Notes under the pieces: model-generated | Database searches by the model: none | What the model saw: only the letters and a program-made list of their open reading frames with translations | What the model was told of the DNA's origin: nothing | Program-made: the position numbers and the translations under genes | Part shown: positions 24,905 through 35,063 of the stretch, in pieces | Numbering within the stretch: position 1 is the stretch's first letter | Layout: each line of letters opens with the position of its first letter | Origin: Lachnospiraceae bacterium | Lineage (GTDB): Bacteria; Bacillota; Clostridia; Lachnospirales; Lachnospiraceae | DNA: 64,000 nt | Reading direction: 5' to 3' | Assembly (NCBI GenBank): GCA_017936885.1 | Contig: JAGBEO010000013.1 | Coordinates: forward strand, 310,001 to 374,000

Positions 24905-26581
24905 TTATTGTTTCTCCAAATCTCCGGCATCAAACGCCTCACTGATCGGTGCCCCTGCCGGAACCATAGGAAATACCTTATCATCTTCCGGAATAATACA
25001 CTCTAAAAGTACCGGTTTCTTCAGGGCAATAGCTTTCTCGATTGCCGGCGCCACCTCTTCATTCCTGGTTATGCGGATTGCTTCACAGCCAAGTCCCTCA
25101 GCCACTTTACAGAAATCAACACTGTCATTTAATACCGTCTGGGAATAACGCTGTCCATAGAACAGTGTCTGCCACTGTCTTACCATTCCAAGCACATGAT
25201 TGTTGATAACCACCTGTATGATCGGTATATTATAACGGCTGGCTGTGGCAAGCTCGTTCATGTTCATACGGAAACACCCATCCCCTGCAATATTGATGCA
25301 GATTTTATCGGGCTGACCCATCTTGGCGCCGATGCACGCGCCCAGTCCGTAGCCCATCGTGCCCAGACCGCCGGAAGAAAGGAAGGTACGCGGCATCGAG
25401 TATTTGTAATATTGTGCCGCCCACATCTGATGCTGTCCCACATCGGTAGTAATTAACGCTTCGCCTTTGGTTACACGATCAATTTCTTCCATAATATAAG
25501 GACAGGATAAAACGGAATGATCATAGTTGAGCGGATACTCCTCTTTCATATCCGCAATATGTGCCATCCACTCTCCATGATTCTGCTGCTCCAGCTTCTG
25601 ATTCAGTTTGGACAGGACTTCTTTCAAATCCCCAACAACAGAGACATCGGTCTTTATATTCTTATTGATCTCCGCAGCGTCAATATCAATATGCAGTACC
25701 TTGGCATTCTCTGCAAATTTCTTAGGATTGCCTACCACACGATCTGAGAATCTGGCTCCCAGCGCAATCAGAAGATCACATTCGCTGACCCCGAAATTAG
25801 AGGTCTTCGTACCGTGCATACCGATCATGCCCGTATATCTGGCATCATGCCCGTCGCAGACACCTTTGCCCATAAGTGTATCACAAACCGGCGCATCCAC
25901 TTTCTGCGCCAACTCTCTCACTTCCTGATAAGCCCCGGATATCACGGCACCGCCGCCCACATAGATAAAAGGCTTTTTCGCATTTCGAATCAACTCTGCC
26001 GCATTATCAAGATCTGCCTCTGTATAACGTGCTTTCTTCTCTGCTGCAACAGGTTCTTTTTTCTCATATTCATAGGTATTCGCCGTCACATCCTTGGTAA
26101 TATCCACAAGCACCGGCCCCGGTCTGCCGCTTCCCGCGATAGCGAATGCCTTGCGCAGCGTATCTGCCAGAATACTCACATCCTTCACAATATAGCTGTG
26201 CTTGGTAATCGGCATAACCACGCCTGCAATATCTACCTCCTGAAAAGAATCCTTTCCAAGTGCCGGCAGATTTACATTACAGGTAATGGCTACCACAGGC
26301 ACGGAATCCATATAAGCCGTGGCAATACCTGTCACCAGATTGGTTGCTCCCGGTCCGCTGGTGGCGAGACAGACACCTACCTTGCCGGTAGCTCTGGCAT
26401 AACCGTCCGCCGCATGGGCTGCCCCCTGCTCATGGGATGTTAAAATATGGTTTATTTCATTACTATGTTTGTATAGCGCATCATATACATTCAGGATTGT
26501 TCCTCCCGGATAACCGAACACGGTATCCACGCCCTGCTCTTTGAGGCATTCCACTACGATTTCTGCACCTGTCAATAACAT
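24905..26581 (-). CDS. ilvB: Acetolactate synthase, large (catalytic) subunit
   Basis: A thiamine-diphosphate enzyme that makes acetolactate or acetohydroxybutyrate for valine, leucine and isoleucine. It has 558 residues, with the N-terminal VFGYPGGTILNVYDAL and the catalytic-glutamate region ILTSHEQGAAHAADGYARAT, the central FAD/allosteric domain, and the C-terminal ThDP motif IAGDGCFRMNMNELATA with VVINNHVLGMVRQWQTLFYG. No small subunit (ilvN) lies nearby. It is 24 bp behind ilvD. Confidence 0.95.
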   Translation of the reverse strand: MLLTGAEIVVECLKEQGVDTVFGYPGGTILNVYDALYKHSNEINHILTSHEQGAAHAADGYARATGKVGVCLATSGPGATNLVTGIATAYMDSVPVVAITCNVNLPALGKDSFQEVDIAGVVMPITKHSYIVKDVSILADTLRKAFAIAGSGRPGPVLVDITKDVTANTYEYEKKEPVAAEKKARYTEADLDNAAELIRNAKKPFIYVGGGAVISGAYQEVRELAQKVDAPVCDTLMGKGVCDGHDARYTGMIGMHGTKTSNFGVSECDLLIALGARFSDRVVGNPKKFAENAKVLHIDIDAAEINKNIKTDVSVVGDLKEVLSKLNQKLEQQNHGEWMAHIADMKEEYPLNYDHSVLSCPYIMEEIDRVTKGEALITTDVGQHQMWAAQYYKYSMPRTFLSSGGLGTMGYGLGACIGAKMGQPDKICINIAGDGCFRMNMNELATASRYNIPIIQVVINNHVLGMVRQWQTLFYGQRYSQTVLNDSVDFCKVAEGLGCEAIRITRNEEVAPAIEKAIALKKPVLLECIIPEDDKVFPMVPAGAPISEAFDAGDLEKQ

Positions 26582-26605
26582 CTCTTAGTCCTCCTGTATA
26601 TCCTC

Positions 26606-28279
26606 TTAGTTATTCTTTGGAATCTCCAATATAGCACCTCTGTTGCCGCTTGTGACCATCTCACGGTATCTTGCCAGATAGCCGTTTGTAACCTTAGGCT
26701 CTCTGGGCTGCCACTTCGCTCTGCGGGCTGCCAGTTCTTCCTCGGACACCTTCACATCCAGTTTCATATTCGGAATGTCAATGCTGATGATATCGCCCTC
26801 TTCCACCAAAGCAATCGGACCACCTACAGCGGCCTCCGGTGATACGTGACCGATAGAAGCTCCGCGGGATGCACCGGAGAAACGTCCGTCTGTAATCAAT
26901 GCCACACTGGAGCCTAAGCCCATACCTGCGATGGCAGATGTAGGGTTAAGCATTTCTCTCATACCCGGTCCGCCTTTAGGTCCCTCGTAACGGATCACTA
27001 CCACATCACCTGCCACAATCTTACCGCCTTTGATCGCCGCGATGGCATCTTCTTCGCACTCAAAGACTCTTGCAGGGCCTTCATGCACCATCATTTCTTC
27101 TACCACGGCTGAGCGCTTTACCACACTGCCGTCAGGTGCCAGATTACCTTTCAATACGGCAAGACCGCCTGTTTTACTATATGGATTATCTACCGTTCTG
27201 ATGACTTCCGGATTCTTATTCACCGCATCTTTGATATTTTCACCGATAGTCGTTCCCGTGACTGTCATGCAGTCCGTATGAAGCAGCCCGATATCTGTCA
27301 GTTCCTTCATAACAGCATAAACGCCGCCCGCTTCATTCAAATCTTCCATATAAGTAGGGCCTGCCGGAGCCAGATGACATACATTCGGTGTCTTCTCACT
27401 GATCTCATTGGCAAAAGCAATATCAAAATCAAAGCCGACTTCGTGGGCAATTGCCGGAAGATGCAGCATGGAATTTGTGGAACATCCCAGTGCCATATCA
27501 ACCGTCAAAGCATTTAAAATCGCATTTTTTGTCATAATATCTCTTGGTCGGATATCTTTCTTCAAAAGCTCCATAACCGCCATACCGGCATGTTTTGCTA
27601 ATTTAATTCTCTCGGAATACACTGCCGGAATGGTTCCGTTGCCGCGAAGTCCCATACCAAGAGCCTCCGTCAGACAGTTCATGGAGTTCGCCGTATACAT
27701 ACCGGAGCAGGAGCCGCAGGTCGGGCATACCTTTTCCTCAAACTCACGAAGTTCCTCGTCTGTCATCGTTCCTGCCGCATGGGAACCTACCGCCTCGAAC
27801 ATGGAGGATAAGCTTCTCTTCTGTCCATGTACATGTCCCGCAAGCATCGGGCCGCCGGATACGAATACAGTAGGCACATTGATACGTGCCGCAGCCATCA
27901 AAAGTCCCGGCACGTTCTTGTCACAGTTGGGAACCATAACCAGTCCGTCAAACTGATGGGCAAGTGCCATACACTCTGTGGAATCGGCGATCAGATCTCT
28001 TGTTACCAGTGAATATTTCATACCGACATGTCCCATGGCGATTCCATCGCACACTGCAATCGCCGGAAATACTACAGGCACACCGCCTGCCTCTGCCACA
28101 CCCAGCTTAACCGCATTGACGATCTTGTCCAGATTCATATGTCCGGGTACAATCTCATTATAAGAACTAACAATACCGATCATAGGTTTCTTCATTTCTT
28201 CCTCTGTAAATCCCAGAGCATTAAACAAACTTCTGTGAGGTGCCTGCTGTACACCTGCTTTTACATTATCACTTCTCAT
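26606..28279 (-). CDS. ilvD: Dihydroxy-acid dehydratase
   Basis: Iron-sulphur dehydratase that gives the 2-oxo acid precursors of valine and isoleucine. The 557-residue chain has the cluster cysteines in [15 protein letters not shown] and [17 protein letters not shown], and the C-terminal [20 protein letters not shown] substrate-binding motif. Length and motifs are standard. It lies between the GT-C-like membrane gene and ilvB, in one minus-strand unit with leuB. Confidence 0.97.
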   Translation of the reverse strand: MRSDNVKAGVQQAPHRSLFNALGFTEEEMKKPMIGIVSSYNEIVPGHMNLDKIVNAVKLGVAEAGGVPVVFPAIAVCDGIAMGHVGMKYSLVTRDLIADSTECMALAHQFDGLVMVPNCDKNVPGLLMAAARINVPTVFVSGGPMLAGHVHGQKRSLSSMFEAVGSHAAGTMTDEELREFEEKVCPTCGSCSGMYTANSMNCLTEALGMGLRGNGTIPAVYSERIKLAKHAGMAVMELLKKDIRPRDIMTKNAILNALTVDMALGCSTNSMLHLPAIAHEVGFDFDIAFANEISEKTPNVCHLAPAGPTYMEDLNEAGGVYAVMKELTDIGLLHTDCMTVTGTTIGENIKDAVNKNPEVIRTVDNPYSKTGGLAVLKGNLAPDGSVVKRSAVVEEMMVHEGPARVFECEEDAIAAIKGGKIVAGDVVVIRYEGPKGGPGMREMLNPTSAIAGMGLGSSVALITDGRFSGASRGASIGHVSPEAAVGGPIALVEEGDIISIDIPNMKLDVKVSEEELAARRAKWQPREPKVTNGYLARYREMVTSGNRGAILEIPKNN

Positions 28280-28340
28280 GACTTATTCTCCTTTATGTAA
28301 TATTAATAACATTCTTTTTACTCAGCCGGGAAGAATGCTG

Positions 28341-29996
28341 TTATCTGCGCACATACAATACAAACTGCCAGTTCTCATAAACCGGTTCCATCTCCTGCTC
28401 AAGATAGTCTGGCTGCATTTCTTCCTGCGTCAGGTAAAACTTCCATTCTTCCGGCATTTCACGATAATCATAGTCTCTGCCAAGCAGATATTTATCAACA
28501 AGCACCACATCTGCTTCTGAAATCTGACGGGTCACTCGCTCTTCTCCTATCCCATAAAGATACAGGAGAAGATATTCCTGATCACAATCCGTCACGGCTA
28601 TCGTTTCCATATTCTCTATATCAATCTGCTCATAGGCATCTTTTACCAGTTCATCCCGCATACTATAGGGTTGTGAATTCACACAGAAATCACCCAGACA
28701 CAGGATGCCGCTTACAATAATTGCTGTTATATAAATGTATTTTTTCAGTCTGTCTCCGGCACCTGAAATTTCTATCACACATTGTACCAGCCAGGTAATT
28801 AACAGCGCCACCATAACACCTGCAAAAGAAAATACCCTATAATAAGGTAATGTACACTGTATGATAAGAAACAACGGTAATAAAATGATCGTCAGAAGCA
28901 GATACCACACTGTAAATTTTTCATACCGTTTCCAGAGAATCGCTTCCAAAGCATCGTCTGACCTGTTCCCCGGTGCATATTTGTCAAATAAAGGATACTC
29001 TCTGTTTTTATACTGCCTGATAATTTTCCCGATCAAAAAAATAACACTTGTCATAAAAATAATGGCATAGACAATTCCTTTGTGTCCGCCTGATACATAC
29101 GCAAAATGGGTGCCGAACAATGTCTGCAGCCATTCCTTAAACTGACCCGAGAAACCGGTTCTTGAAACGCTTTGAATATAAGGAGTATCCAGCATATATT
29201 CAATTCCCGTCCGCATCGCTGCAAACGGTGCATGTAAAATAATATCAATATGTCCCTGTCCGTAACAGCCGTTATCCGGTGTCTTAGAAAGCAGATTAGA
29301 GCCGATCGCAAGCCAGATAACCGCATACAATCCCACTGTACATACAGCACTGATCAGAGACGTAATAACAAGCCCTATAAGCTGCTTATATTCTTTCTGC
29401 AGCAATGCCACCCATCCGCCAATCAGACAGATCGGCACAACCACATATACGCTGCTTGGAATCGCCCAAAGTGCTATCACAAGGGATATCCCGAACATCA
29501 TGTAATTTCCTGTCCGGTCTCTGCCTTCTGCCACGATGGACAGCAGTTCCCAAATGGCAATCAGATAACAAAACGTTACCAGAGCATAGCCCCTGCCCTG
29601 TACGGCAAGATTATTCACAAGATTTAATCCGGCAAAAAGGAACACCGGAATCAATGCCATTCCCGGTTCAAAGAGCTTCCGCCCTATCCGAAAAATGAAA
29701 ACCAGACTCCCCAGACTGCATAAATAGGATACACCTCTTAATGCCACTGCCGGACTTCCAAATATTCCAAGGCAGGCCGACAATGTTGAATATCCCACAT
29801 GATTGTTGGGAAGCGGCCAGTGAATCGCCGCATAAACCGGTCCTCTGCTGATAAAATAGTAATACGTATACAGTTCATCATACCATGGAATCAGTGCAAC
29901 CAACCGCCAACCGTAATAAACTGCCATGCCGATCAAAAAAAACAGGAAAACTGTTGTTTCTATATCTGGCTTTTTCCACTTATTATTATGTTTCAT
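28341..29996 (-). CDS. GT-C type membrane glycosyltransferase-like protein (GT39/ArnT-like)
   Basis: About 551 residues with roughly ten membrane segments and a first outer loop with PWYDELYTYYYF (an Asp-Glu pair) followed by HWPLPNNHVGYSTL, the pattern of polyprenyl-phosphate-sugar GT-C transferases of the GT39/PMT/ArnT superfamily. The C-terminal region after the last segment is soluble (YEQIDIENMETIAVTD). The frame extends to 30032, but ATG 29996 has GGAG 8 bp before it. The gene stands inside a leuB-ilvD-ilvB unit, an odd place for a surface-glycan enzyme. Donor and acceptor are unknown. Confidence 0.75.
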   Translation of the reverse strand: MKHNNKWKKPDIETTVFLFFLIGMAVYYGWRLVALIPWYDELYTYYYFISRGPVYAAIHWPLPNNHVGYSTLSACLGIFGSPAVALRGVSYLCSLGSLVFIFRIGRKLFEPGMALIPVFLFAGLNLVNNLAVQGRGYALVTFCYLIAIWELLSIVAEGRDRTGNYMMFGISLVIALWAIPSSVYVVVPICLIGGWVALLQKEYKQLIGLVITSLISAVCTVGLYAVIWLAIGSNLLSKTPDNGCYGQGHIDIILHAPFAAMRTGIEYMLDTPYIQSVSRTGFSGQFKEWLQTLFGTHFAYVSGGHKGIVYAIIFMTSVIFLIGKIIRQYKNREYPLFDKYAPGNRSDDALEAILWKRYEKFTVWYLLLTIILLPLFLIIQCTLPYYRVFSFAGVMVALLITWLVQCVIEISGAGDRLKKYIYITAIIVSGILCLGDFCVNSQPYSMRDELVKDAYEQIDIENMETIAVTDCDQEYLLLYLYGIGEERVTRQISEADVVLVDKYLLGRDYDYREMPEEWKFYLTQEEMQPDYLEQEMEPVYENWQFVLYVRR

Positions 29997-30075
29997 GGTG
30001 AAACTCCATCTGACTGCAAACTCTGACTTCAATAGTCATGCAAACTTATATCCTTTTCTCCTATTCGGAGTATTA

Positions 30076-31158
30076 TCAGATTCTCTCTGCCAGCAGATCT
30101 CCCATCTGCTTACAGCCTACCTGTGTACAGCCCTCGGACATGATATCCACAGTACGATAGCCGTCCTGAAGTACTCTCTTTACAGCCGCCTCAATATCGT
30201 CCGCCTCCTGATCCAAATCAAAGCTGTACCGAAGCATCATGGCTGCCGACAGAATCGTTGCAATCGGATTTGCAATATCCTTGCCCGCAATATCAGGCGC
30301 GGAACCGTGACTCGGCTCATATAAACCGAACTTGGAATCATTCAAAGATGCGGAAGCCAACATACCGATAGATCCGGTTACCATACTGGCTTCGTCGGAT
30401 AAAATATCTCCGAACATATTCTCGGTTAAGATCACGTCGAACTGTGCCGGATCTTTGACAAGCTGCATAGCACAGTTGTCCACTAACATATGTTCTAAAG
30501 TCACCTCCGGATAGTCCTTAGCGACCTCTTCTACAATCTTGCGCCACAATCTGGAAGAATCCAGCACATTGGCTTTATCAACACTTGTCACTTTCTTCTT
30601 GCGTTTCATAGCGATATCAAAGCCTTTTATAGCAATTCTTCTGATTTCATTCTCGTCATATGTTAAAGTGTCGACTGCCTTCATCACACCGTTTTCTTCA
30701 AATGTTTTGCGCTCGCCAAAATATAATCCGCCGGTCAGCTCACGCATCATCATCATATCAAATCCCGCTGCGGAGATTTCTTCTTTCAACGGGCAGGCTC
30801 CTGCCAGTTCTTCATATAAAACCGCAGGTCTTAAGTTTGCAAACAGATTAAGTGCCTTTCTGATCGCCAAAAGTCCCGCCTCCGGTCTTAAATTCGGCGG
30901 AAGCTTATACCATGGAGAAGTGGTCGTATTGCCGCCGATGGAACCCATCAGCACAGCATCTGCATTTCTGGCAGTCTCAATCGCCTCATCAGTAAGCGGT
31001 ACACCATGTACATCTATGGAGGCCCCTCCCATCAAGATATCCGTGTAGTTCATGGTATGTCCGTACTTCTTGGCTACTGCATCCAGAACTTTCTTTGCCT
31101 CTGTTATAATCTCCGGACCGATTCCATCGCCCGGAATGCATGTTATTTTTAATTCCAT
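30076..31158 (-). CDS. leuB: 3-isopropylmalate dehydrogenase
   Basis: Third step of leucine synthesis. The 360-residue chain has [36 protein letters not shown], the metal and substrate segment [19 protein letters not shown], and [19 protein letters not shown] at the cofactor site. The longer frame starts at 31170; ATG 31158 (MELKIT) matches the family start. It opens the unit leuB / GT-C gene / ilvD / ilvB, with a clear promoter and a palindrome in the short leader. leuA, leuC and leuD are not in the window. Confidence 0.95.
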   Translation of the reverse strand: MELKITCIPGDGIGPEIITEAKKVLDAVAKKYGHTMNYTDILMGGASIDVHGVPLTDEAIETARNADAVLMGSIGGNTTTSPWYKLPPNLRPEAGLLAIRKALNLFANLRPAVLYEELAGACPLKEEISAAGFDMMMMRELTGGLYFGERKTFEENGVMKAVDTLTYDENEIRRIAIKGFDIAMKRKKKVTSVDKANVLDSSRLWRKIVEEVAKDYPEVTLEHMLVDNCAMQLVKDPAQFDVILTENMFGDILSDEASMVTGSIGMLASASLNDSKFGLYEPSHGSAPDIAGKDIANPIATILSAAMMLRYSFDLDQEADDIEAAVKRVLQDGYRTVDIMSEGCTQVGCKQMGDLLAERI

Positions 31159-31177
31159 ACTAATATCCATACCTTTC

Positions 31178-31191
31178 TTATGTTAACATAA
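31178..31191. promoter_or_regulatory. 14-bp perfect palindrome in the leuB leader
   Basis: TTATGTTAACATAA is a perfect palindrome between the promoter and the leuB start, where a repressor could block transcription. It is not a CodY box. Confidence 0.4.
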
Positions 31192-31211
31192 TCACAAAAT
31201 ATCACTTATCT

Positions 31212-31240
31212 ATCATAGACTATTCTTGTACAAATTTCAA
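31212..31240 (-). promoter_or_regulatory. sigma-A promoter of the leuB unit
   Basis: The minus strand reads TTGAAA, 17 bp, TATGAT, about 55 bp before the leuB start. The leader is too short for a T-box or an attenuator. Confidence 0.7.
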
Positions 31241-31253
31241 TACAAAGCAAACA

Positions 31254-31283
31254 AAAAAAGCCGAACCATTTCTGATTCAGCTT
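31254..31283 (-). terminator. Terminator of the DUF4854-type lipoprotein gene
   Basis: AGCTGAATC pairs imperfectly with GGTTCGGCT and is followed by seven Ts on the minus strand, 21 bp after the stop. Confidence 0.8.
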
Positions 31284-31304
31284 TCTTCTCTGCCTGTTCC
31301 AATC

Positions 31305-31889
31305 TTACTGTGCTGTATAAGACTGCTCTGCTAATACATTATCCTCCGGATCAAGGTAACGCATAACTACTGTACAAGCACCGCTCTCGCCGATAATCTC
31401 ATCAAACTGAGCTGCCTGCTCTTCAAAAGTAGATGCCTGCTGCTCTAAAGCTGCCTGAAGAACATCACCGATACCGTCTGTCATATAAGTATCATCCTCT
31501 AATTTAATGATAACTGTCATTGTGTTCTCTTTCATCTCGATCGCTGCGGACATACCATCCTCTGCAAGGCTTTCGAATGCAGCGTCCAGCATAGCTTTCA
31601 CTGTAGGATCGTTGTAATACTCCTCTAATGTTGTGAAGTCACCGGATGCAGTCTCTTCTGCTGTTTCCTCAACAGCCTCTTCTGCTTCTTCTGTTTCCTC
31701 TTCAACCTCTGCCTCAGCTTCTGCTTCAACTTCAGCCTCTTCCTCAACTTCTGCTTCTTCTGTCTCTGCTGTTTCCTCAACAGTTTCTGTTGTCTCTGCT
31801 GCAGCATCATCAGAACCACATGCGGTTACGGATAATGTCATTGCCATCATTGCTGCACAAGCTAATACTTTTAATGTTTTTCTTTTCAT
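31305..31889 (-). CDS. Secreted lipoprotein, DUF4854-like, with Glu/Ala-rich linker
   Basis: The N-terminus is a lipoprotein signal peptide (MKRKTLKVLACAAMMAMTLS, then VTAC with the lipidated Cys). A 55-residue, nearly pure Glu/Ala/Thr/Val linker follows, then a compact domain of about 105 residues (LEEYYNDPTVKAMLDAAFES ... GACTVVMRYLDPEDNVLAEQ) that matches DUF4854. The frame extends to 31976, but the GGAGGAGAAA ribosome binding site fixes ATG 31889. The linker codons make the two opposite-strand frames open by chance. Function unknown; it should be anchored to the outer face of the membrane. Single-gene unit. Confidence 0.8.
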   Translation of the reverse strand: MKRKTLKVLACAAMMAMTLSVTACGSDDAAAETTETVEETAETEEAEVEEEAEVEAEAEAEVEEETEEAEEAVEETAEETASGDFTTLEEYYNDPTVKAMLDAAFESLAEDGMSAAIEMKENTMTVIIKLEDDTYMTDGIGDVLQAALEQQASTFEEQAAQFDEIIGESGACTVVMRYLDPEDNVLAEQSYTAQ

Positions 31890-32089
31890 AATTTTTCTCC
31901 TCCCTTGACTCGTATCGAGTCCTTCTGTCTTTACACAAGAAGGAATTTTACATGATTCAGTTTCCCTTGTCAACACTTATCCGTACACTTTGCTCATTTT
32001 TGTGTAACTTTGTCAAAAAAGCATTAAATTATTAACATTTTATTTGCTTTTTCACAAGAAAATGCCTACAAGAAAATTGAGAGAAGAAA

Positions 32090-32118
32090 AAAGACCATGA
32101 AACGCATCATGGCCTTCC
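32090..32118 (-). terminator. Terminator behind yajC
   Basis: GGCCATGA and TCATGGTC form the stem, followed by TTTTTTC on the minus strand, 12 bp after the yajC stop. Confidence 0.85.
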
Positions 32119-32129
32119 TATCACACATA

Positions 32130-32444
32130 TTATTCCGCGTCTGATTTCTCAATCTGGGCAACTGCGGATTTCTGCATCGGGATTCTGCAGTTCTTATTGC
32201 TGCCAAACTCTACAATGATCGTATCATCTGTAATATCAATTACAATGCCGTAGAAACCGCTGGTTGTCAGAACACAGTCACCCACTGCCATCTCAGAAAG
32301 CATAGCTGCCATTCTCTTCTGCTCTTTCTTCTGCGGACGAATCATGATAAAGTACATAAACGCCACAATAATTACAATATAGAGAATCATGACAATACCG
32401 CCGCCTGCAGTAGCTGACTGGTCAGCCGTTAATAAAAGTCCCAT
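32130..32444 (-). CDS. yajC: Preprotein translocase subunit YajC
   Basis: A 104-residue protein with one N-terminal membrane helix (GIVMILYIVIIVAFMYFIMI) followed by RPQKKEQKRMAAMLSEMAVG, a DCVLTTSGFYGIVIDI hairpin and a positively charged end, the signature of YajC, an accessory part of the SecDF complex. It is 105 bp behind tgt, the usual neighbour, and ends at a strong terminator. Confidence 0.95.
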   Translation of the reverse strand: MGLLLTADQSATAGGGIVMILYIVIIVAFMYFIMIRPQKKEQKRMAAMLSEMAVGDCVLTTSGFYGIVIDITDDTIIVEFGSNKNCRIPMQKSAVAQIEKSDAE

Positions 32445-32549
32445 ATATTTTTCCTCCGTTATTTATTCATGAAATCTAAAGCATATCATACACAAATCAG
32501 GTCGGAAACACAACCCTTTTTGCATGATTTTACCATTTTTAGAGAATTT

Positions 32550-33677
32550 TTATGAATTCTGCATGCCTTCAAGTTTCCATTTCTTATAAGCAGCAAATTC
32601 GCCCCGATCCAACGCATCCCTGATTTCTTCCATCATGGTATTATAGAAATACAGATTATGAAGAACACAAAGTCTCATACCAAGCATTTCCTTCGCTTTC
32701 AGCAGATGTCTGATATAGGCTCTGGAATATCTCCTGCATGCCGGACACTGACATCCCTCTTCAATAGGGCGATCATCCAGTTCATACTGTGCATTAAAGA
32801 GATTAATCTTTCCGTGATTCGTATACAAATGCCCGTGGCGGCCGTTTCTGGTAGGATATACACAATCAAAGAAATCCACCCCCCGCTCCACTGCCTCCAA
32901 TATATTCGCCGGGGTACCGACTCCCATAAGATAAGTAGGTTTATCCTTCGGCAAATATGGAACGGTCTCTTCTATTACATGGTACATCTGTTCATGACTC
33001 TCACCCACTGCAAGCCCGCCGATGGCATAACCGTCACACTCCAGTTCGGATATTCGCTTCGCATGTTCAATACGGATGTCATCATAAACGGCTCCCTGAT
33101 TAATACCAAAAAGGAGCTGTTTCTTGTTAATCGTATCATCCAGCCCGTTCAACCTCTGCATTTCTTTCTTGCAGCGTTCCAGCCACCTGGCAGTACGTGC
33201 TACAGAATCTTCTACATATTTTCGTTCTGCCACGCTGGAAGGACATTCATCAAATGCCATGGCAATTGTAGATGCCAGATTCGACTGTATCTGCATACTT
33301 TCTTCCGGCCCCATGAAAATCTTCCTGCCATCCACATGAGAATTGAAATAGACGCCTTCTTCTTTTATCTTGCGAAGCCCTGCTAAAGAAAAAACCTGAA
33401 AGCCACCGGAATCTGTAAGGATCGGCTTATTCCACGACATAAACTTATGTAAACCACCAAGCTGTTTGATAATTTTATCACCTGGCCTTACATGAAGATG
33501 ATAAGTATTGGACAACTCTACCTGGGTCTTGATCCCCTCCAAATCCTCCGTGGAAACCGCTCCTTTTATCGCTGCCGCCGTACCTACATTCATAAATACC
33601 GGTGTCTGTATCGTCCCGTGCACCGTCTCGAATTCTGCGCGTTTTGCACTTCCTTCCTGCTTTAATATTTTATACAT
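32550..33677 (-). CDS. tgt: Queuine/preQ1 tRNA-guanine transglycosylase
   Basis: Exchanges guanine at the wobble position of GUN tRNAs for preQ1. The 375-residue chain has the TPVFMNVGTAAAIKGAV start, the catalytic LTDSGGFQVFSL, YAIGGLAVGESHEQM and the zinc site CQCPACRRYSRAYIRHL (with a later His). An upstream extension in frame to 33824 runs over the VanY gene end and has no support; ATG 33677 follows GAAAGAAG. It comes 56 bp behind the VanY-like gene and before yajC. Confidence 0.96.
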   Translation of the reverse strand: MYKILKQEGSAKRAEFETVHGTIQTPVFMNVGTAAAIKGAVSTEDLEGIKTQVELSNTYHLHVRPGDKIIKQLGGLHKFMSWNKPILTDSGGFQVFSLAGLRKIKEEGVYFNSHVDGRKIFMGPEESMQIQSNLASTIAMAFDECPSSVAERKYVEDSVARTARWLERCKKEMQRLNGLDDTINKKQLLFGINQGAVYDDIRIEHAKRISELECDGYAIGGLAVGESHEQMYHVIEETVPYLPKDKPTYLMGVGTPANILEAVERGVDFFDCVYPTRNGRHGHLYTNHGKINLFNAQYELDDRPIEEGCQCPACRRYSRAYIRHLLKAKEMLGMRLCVLHNLYFYNTMMEEIRDALDRGEFAAYKKWKLEGMQNS

Positions 33678-33733
33678 ATCTTCTTTCAACCTTCCTGTCA
33701 TGTAAATCGAATACTCCACTTGATGGGATACGC

Positions 33734-34780
33734 CTAGAGATACTTGTCCCAAAATTCTTCCAGGCAAATCCCTTCTTCTTTCATAATCGTAGCTGCTTCC
33801 TTCCCCACATACCGGAAATGCCACGGCTCATATTCGATGCTGGTAATATATTCTTTGCCGGAGGGATAACGCAATGTAAATCCGTACTCACAGCTATGCT
33901 CTGCCAACCATTTGCCCGCCTCGGTTTCCGCAAATCCTTCATCCAATGAAGTATATGTATCACAGAAAATATCCAGTGCAAGTCCTATCTGATGCTCACT
34001 GGCCCCCGGAACCGTAACTGCCTGCGATGCCAGTTTATAAGCCTCCATATAAGACATCCCCTGCCCCATATAGACCTTAATCTTCTTATTAAAAAGTACT
34101 TCCTGTCTGTTAAGATCACGATACGGAGAACAAATCGCCAGATTTACGCCGTCTACTTTGGCCGCCTGCAGCATTGCAAGCAGATCACTGATAATACGCT
34201 CATCACACTGCATACTACCTTTGATTGTTCCCAGAGTAAACTCATAGTCCTCCGGAATCGGATGCTGTTTGTTAATGAGCACAAGCCTCCAGTCCGATGA
34301 GTCAAATACATATTCCTCCGCGCTGTCCTCAGACGGAATATCATCTGTCTGATAATTCTCCTGATTCTCCAGAATATCATCTAATGTATAGGTATCTACA
34401 CCCTCAATATCTTCGGCCGCATCATACCCTGCATCTACGTCATCGTCATCCAACAGGATCTGATTCTCCAAATTAACTTCCTTTTCGACCGCCAACGCAA
34501 TATCAGAATCTTCCACAACGGCACTATATGCTTCCTGCGCATTAATAAATCCTGTCCGCTCCGCAAATACCGCAAAAGAAAAGCTGCAGCTGTTCATAAA
34601 GAAAATAATAACAAAAGCAACACTGGCATAGCGCTTGCCATTCGTCGCAAAATGTCTGCCGATATAATATATTCCCAGAATAAAAGAAAGCAATGCCAGG
34701 CATGGATATTTTAAAAATTTATGCTGCCTTGCCATATTTGTAAATCTGAATATGATTTTCTCCTTAAAAGTTTTTTTCAT
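33734..34780 (-). CDS. VanY-family D-alanyl-D-alanine carboxypeptidase, membrane anchored
   Basis: A 348-residue enzyme that trims the last D-Ala from peptidoglycan stems. Two closely spaced hydrophobic stretches (about 27-45 and 55-72) form the anchor, followed by an Asp/Glu-rich linker and the C-terminal VanY domain with RDLNRQEVLFNKKI, the zinc motif SEHQIGLALDIF (H and D), and EPWHFRYVG (second His). The frame extends to 34813, but GGGGATACAG before ATG 34780 supports this start. Upstream of tgt; 250 bp of divergent promoter region separates it from aroC. A glycopeptide-resistance role is not implied: no vanHAX is here. Confidence 0.9.
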   Translation of the reverse strand: MKKTFKEKIIFRFTNMARQHKFLKYPCLALLSFILGIYYIGRHFATNGKRYASVAFVIIFFMNSCSFSFAVFAERTGFINAQEAYSAVVEDSDIALAVEKEVNLENQILLDDDDVDAGYDAAEDIEGVDTYTLDDILENQENYQTDDIPSEDSAEEYVFDSSDWRLVLINKQHPIPEDYEFTLGTIKGSMQCDERIISDLLAMLQAAKVDGVNLAICSPYRDLNRQEVLFNKKIKVYMGQGMSYMEAYKLASQAVTVPGASEHQIGLALDIFCDTYTSLDEGFAETEAGKWLAEHSCEYGFTLRYPSGKEYITSIEYEPWHFRYVGKEAATIMKEEGICLEEFWDKYL

Positions 34781-35063
34781 CTGTATCCCCAAATCTAACA
34801 CATTTCTGTACAATACACCAAATTTATCATGATAATCATATCATAACACATAAAATTTATTTGTACACCTTTTTTATGTAAATCAATTGATTTTTTCTGC
34901 GATATTTATTTCTTTCCGTTAATGTGCTATACTACAATCAATGCAGAACAGGTTTTTGAAATATTAAATTCAAATTATATATTTCAATCGTTATTTAATT
35001 TTGCAAGTTGTCCTGCATATAATTTTCAGAATATTTCATGATATGTAAGAAAGGAATAGACAA

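Noticed and set aside
31625-31908. Ser- or Leu-rich frames over the lipoprotein linker, on both strands
   Set aside because: They result from the repetitive Glu/Ala codons of the real gene.
32658-33386. 242-residue plus-strand frame opposite tgt
   Set aside because: Antisense shadow; tgt is unmistakable on the other strand.
33678-33824. N-terminal extension of tgt to 33824
   Set aside because: It would overlap the VanY coding end in another frame and has no family similarity; ATG 33677 has a proper ribosome binding site.
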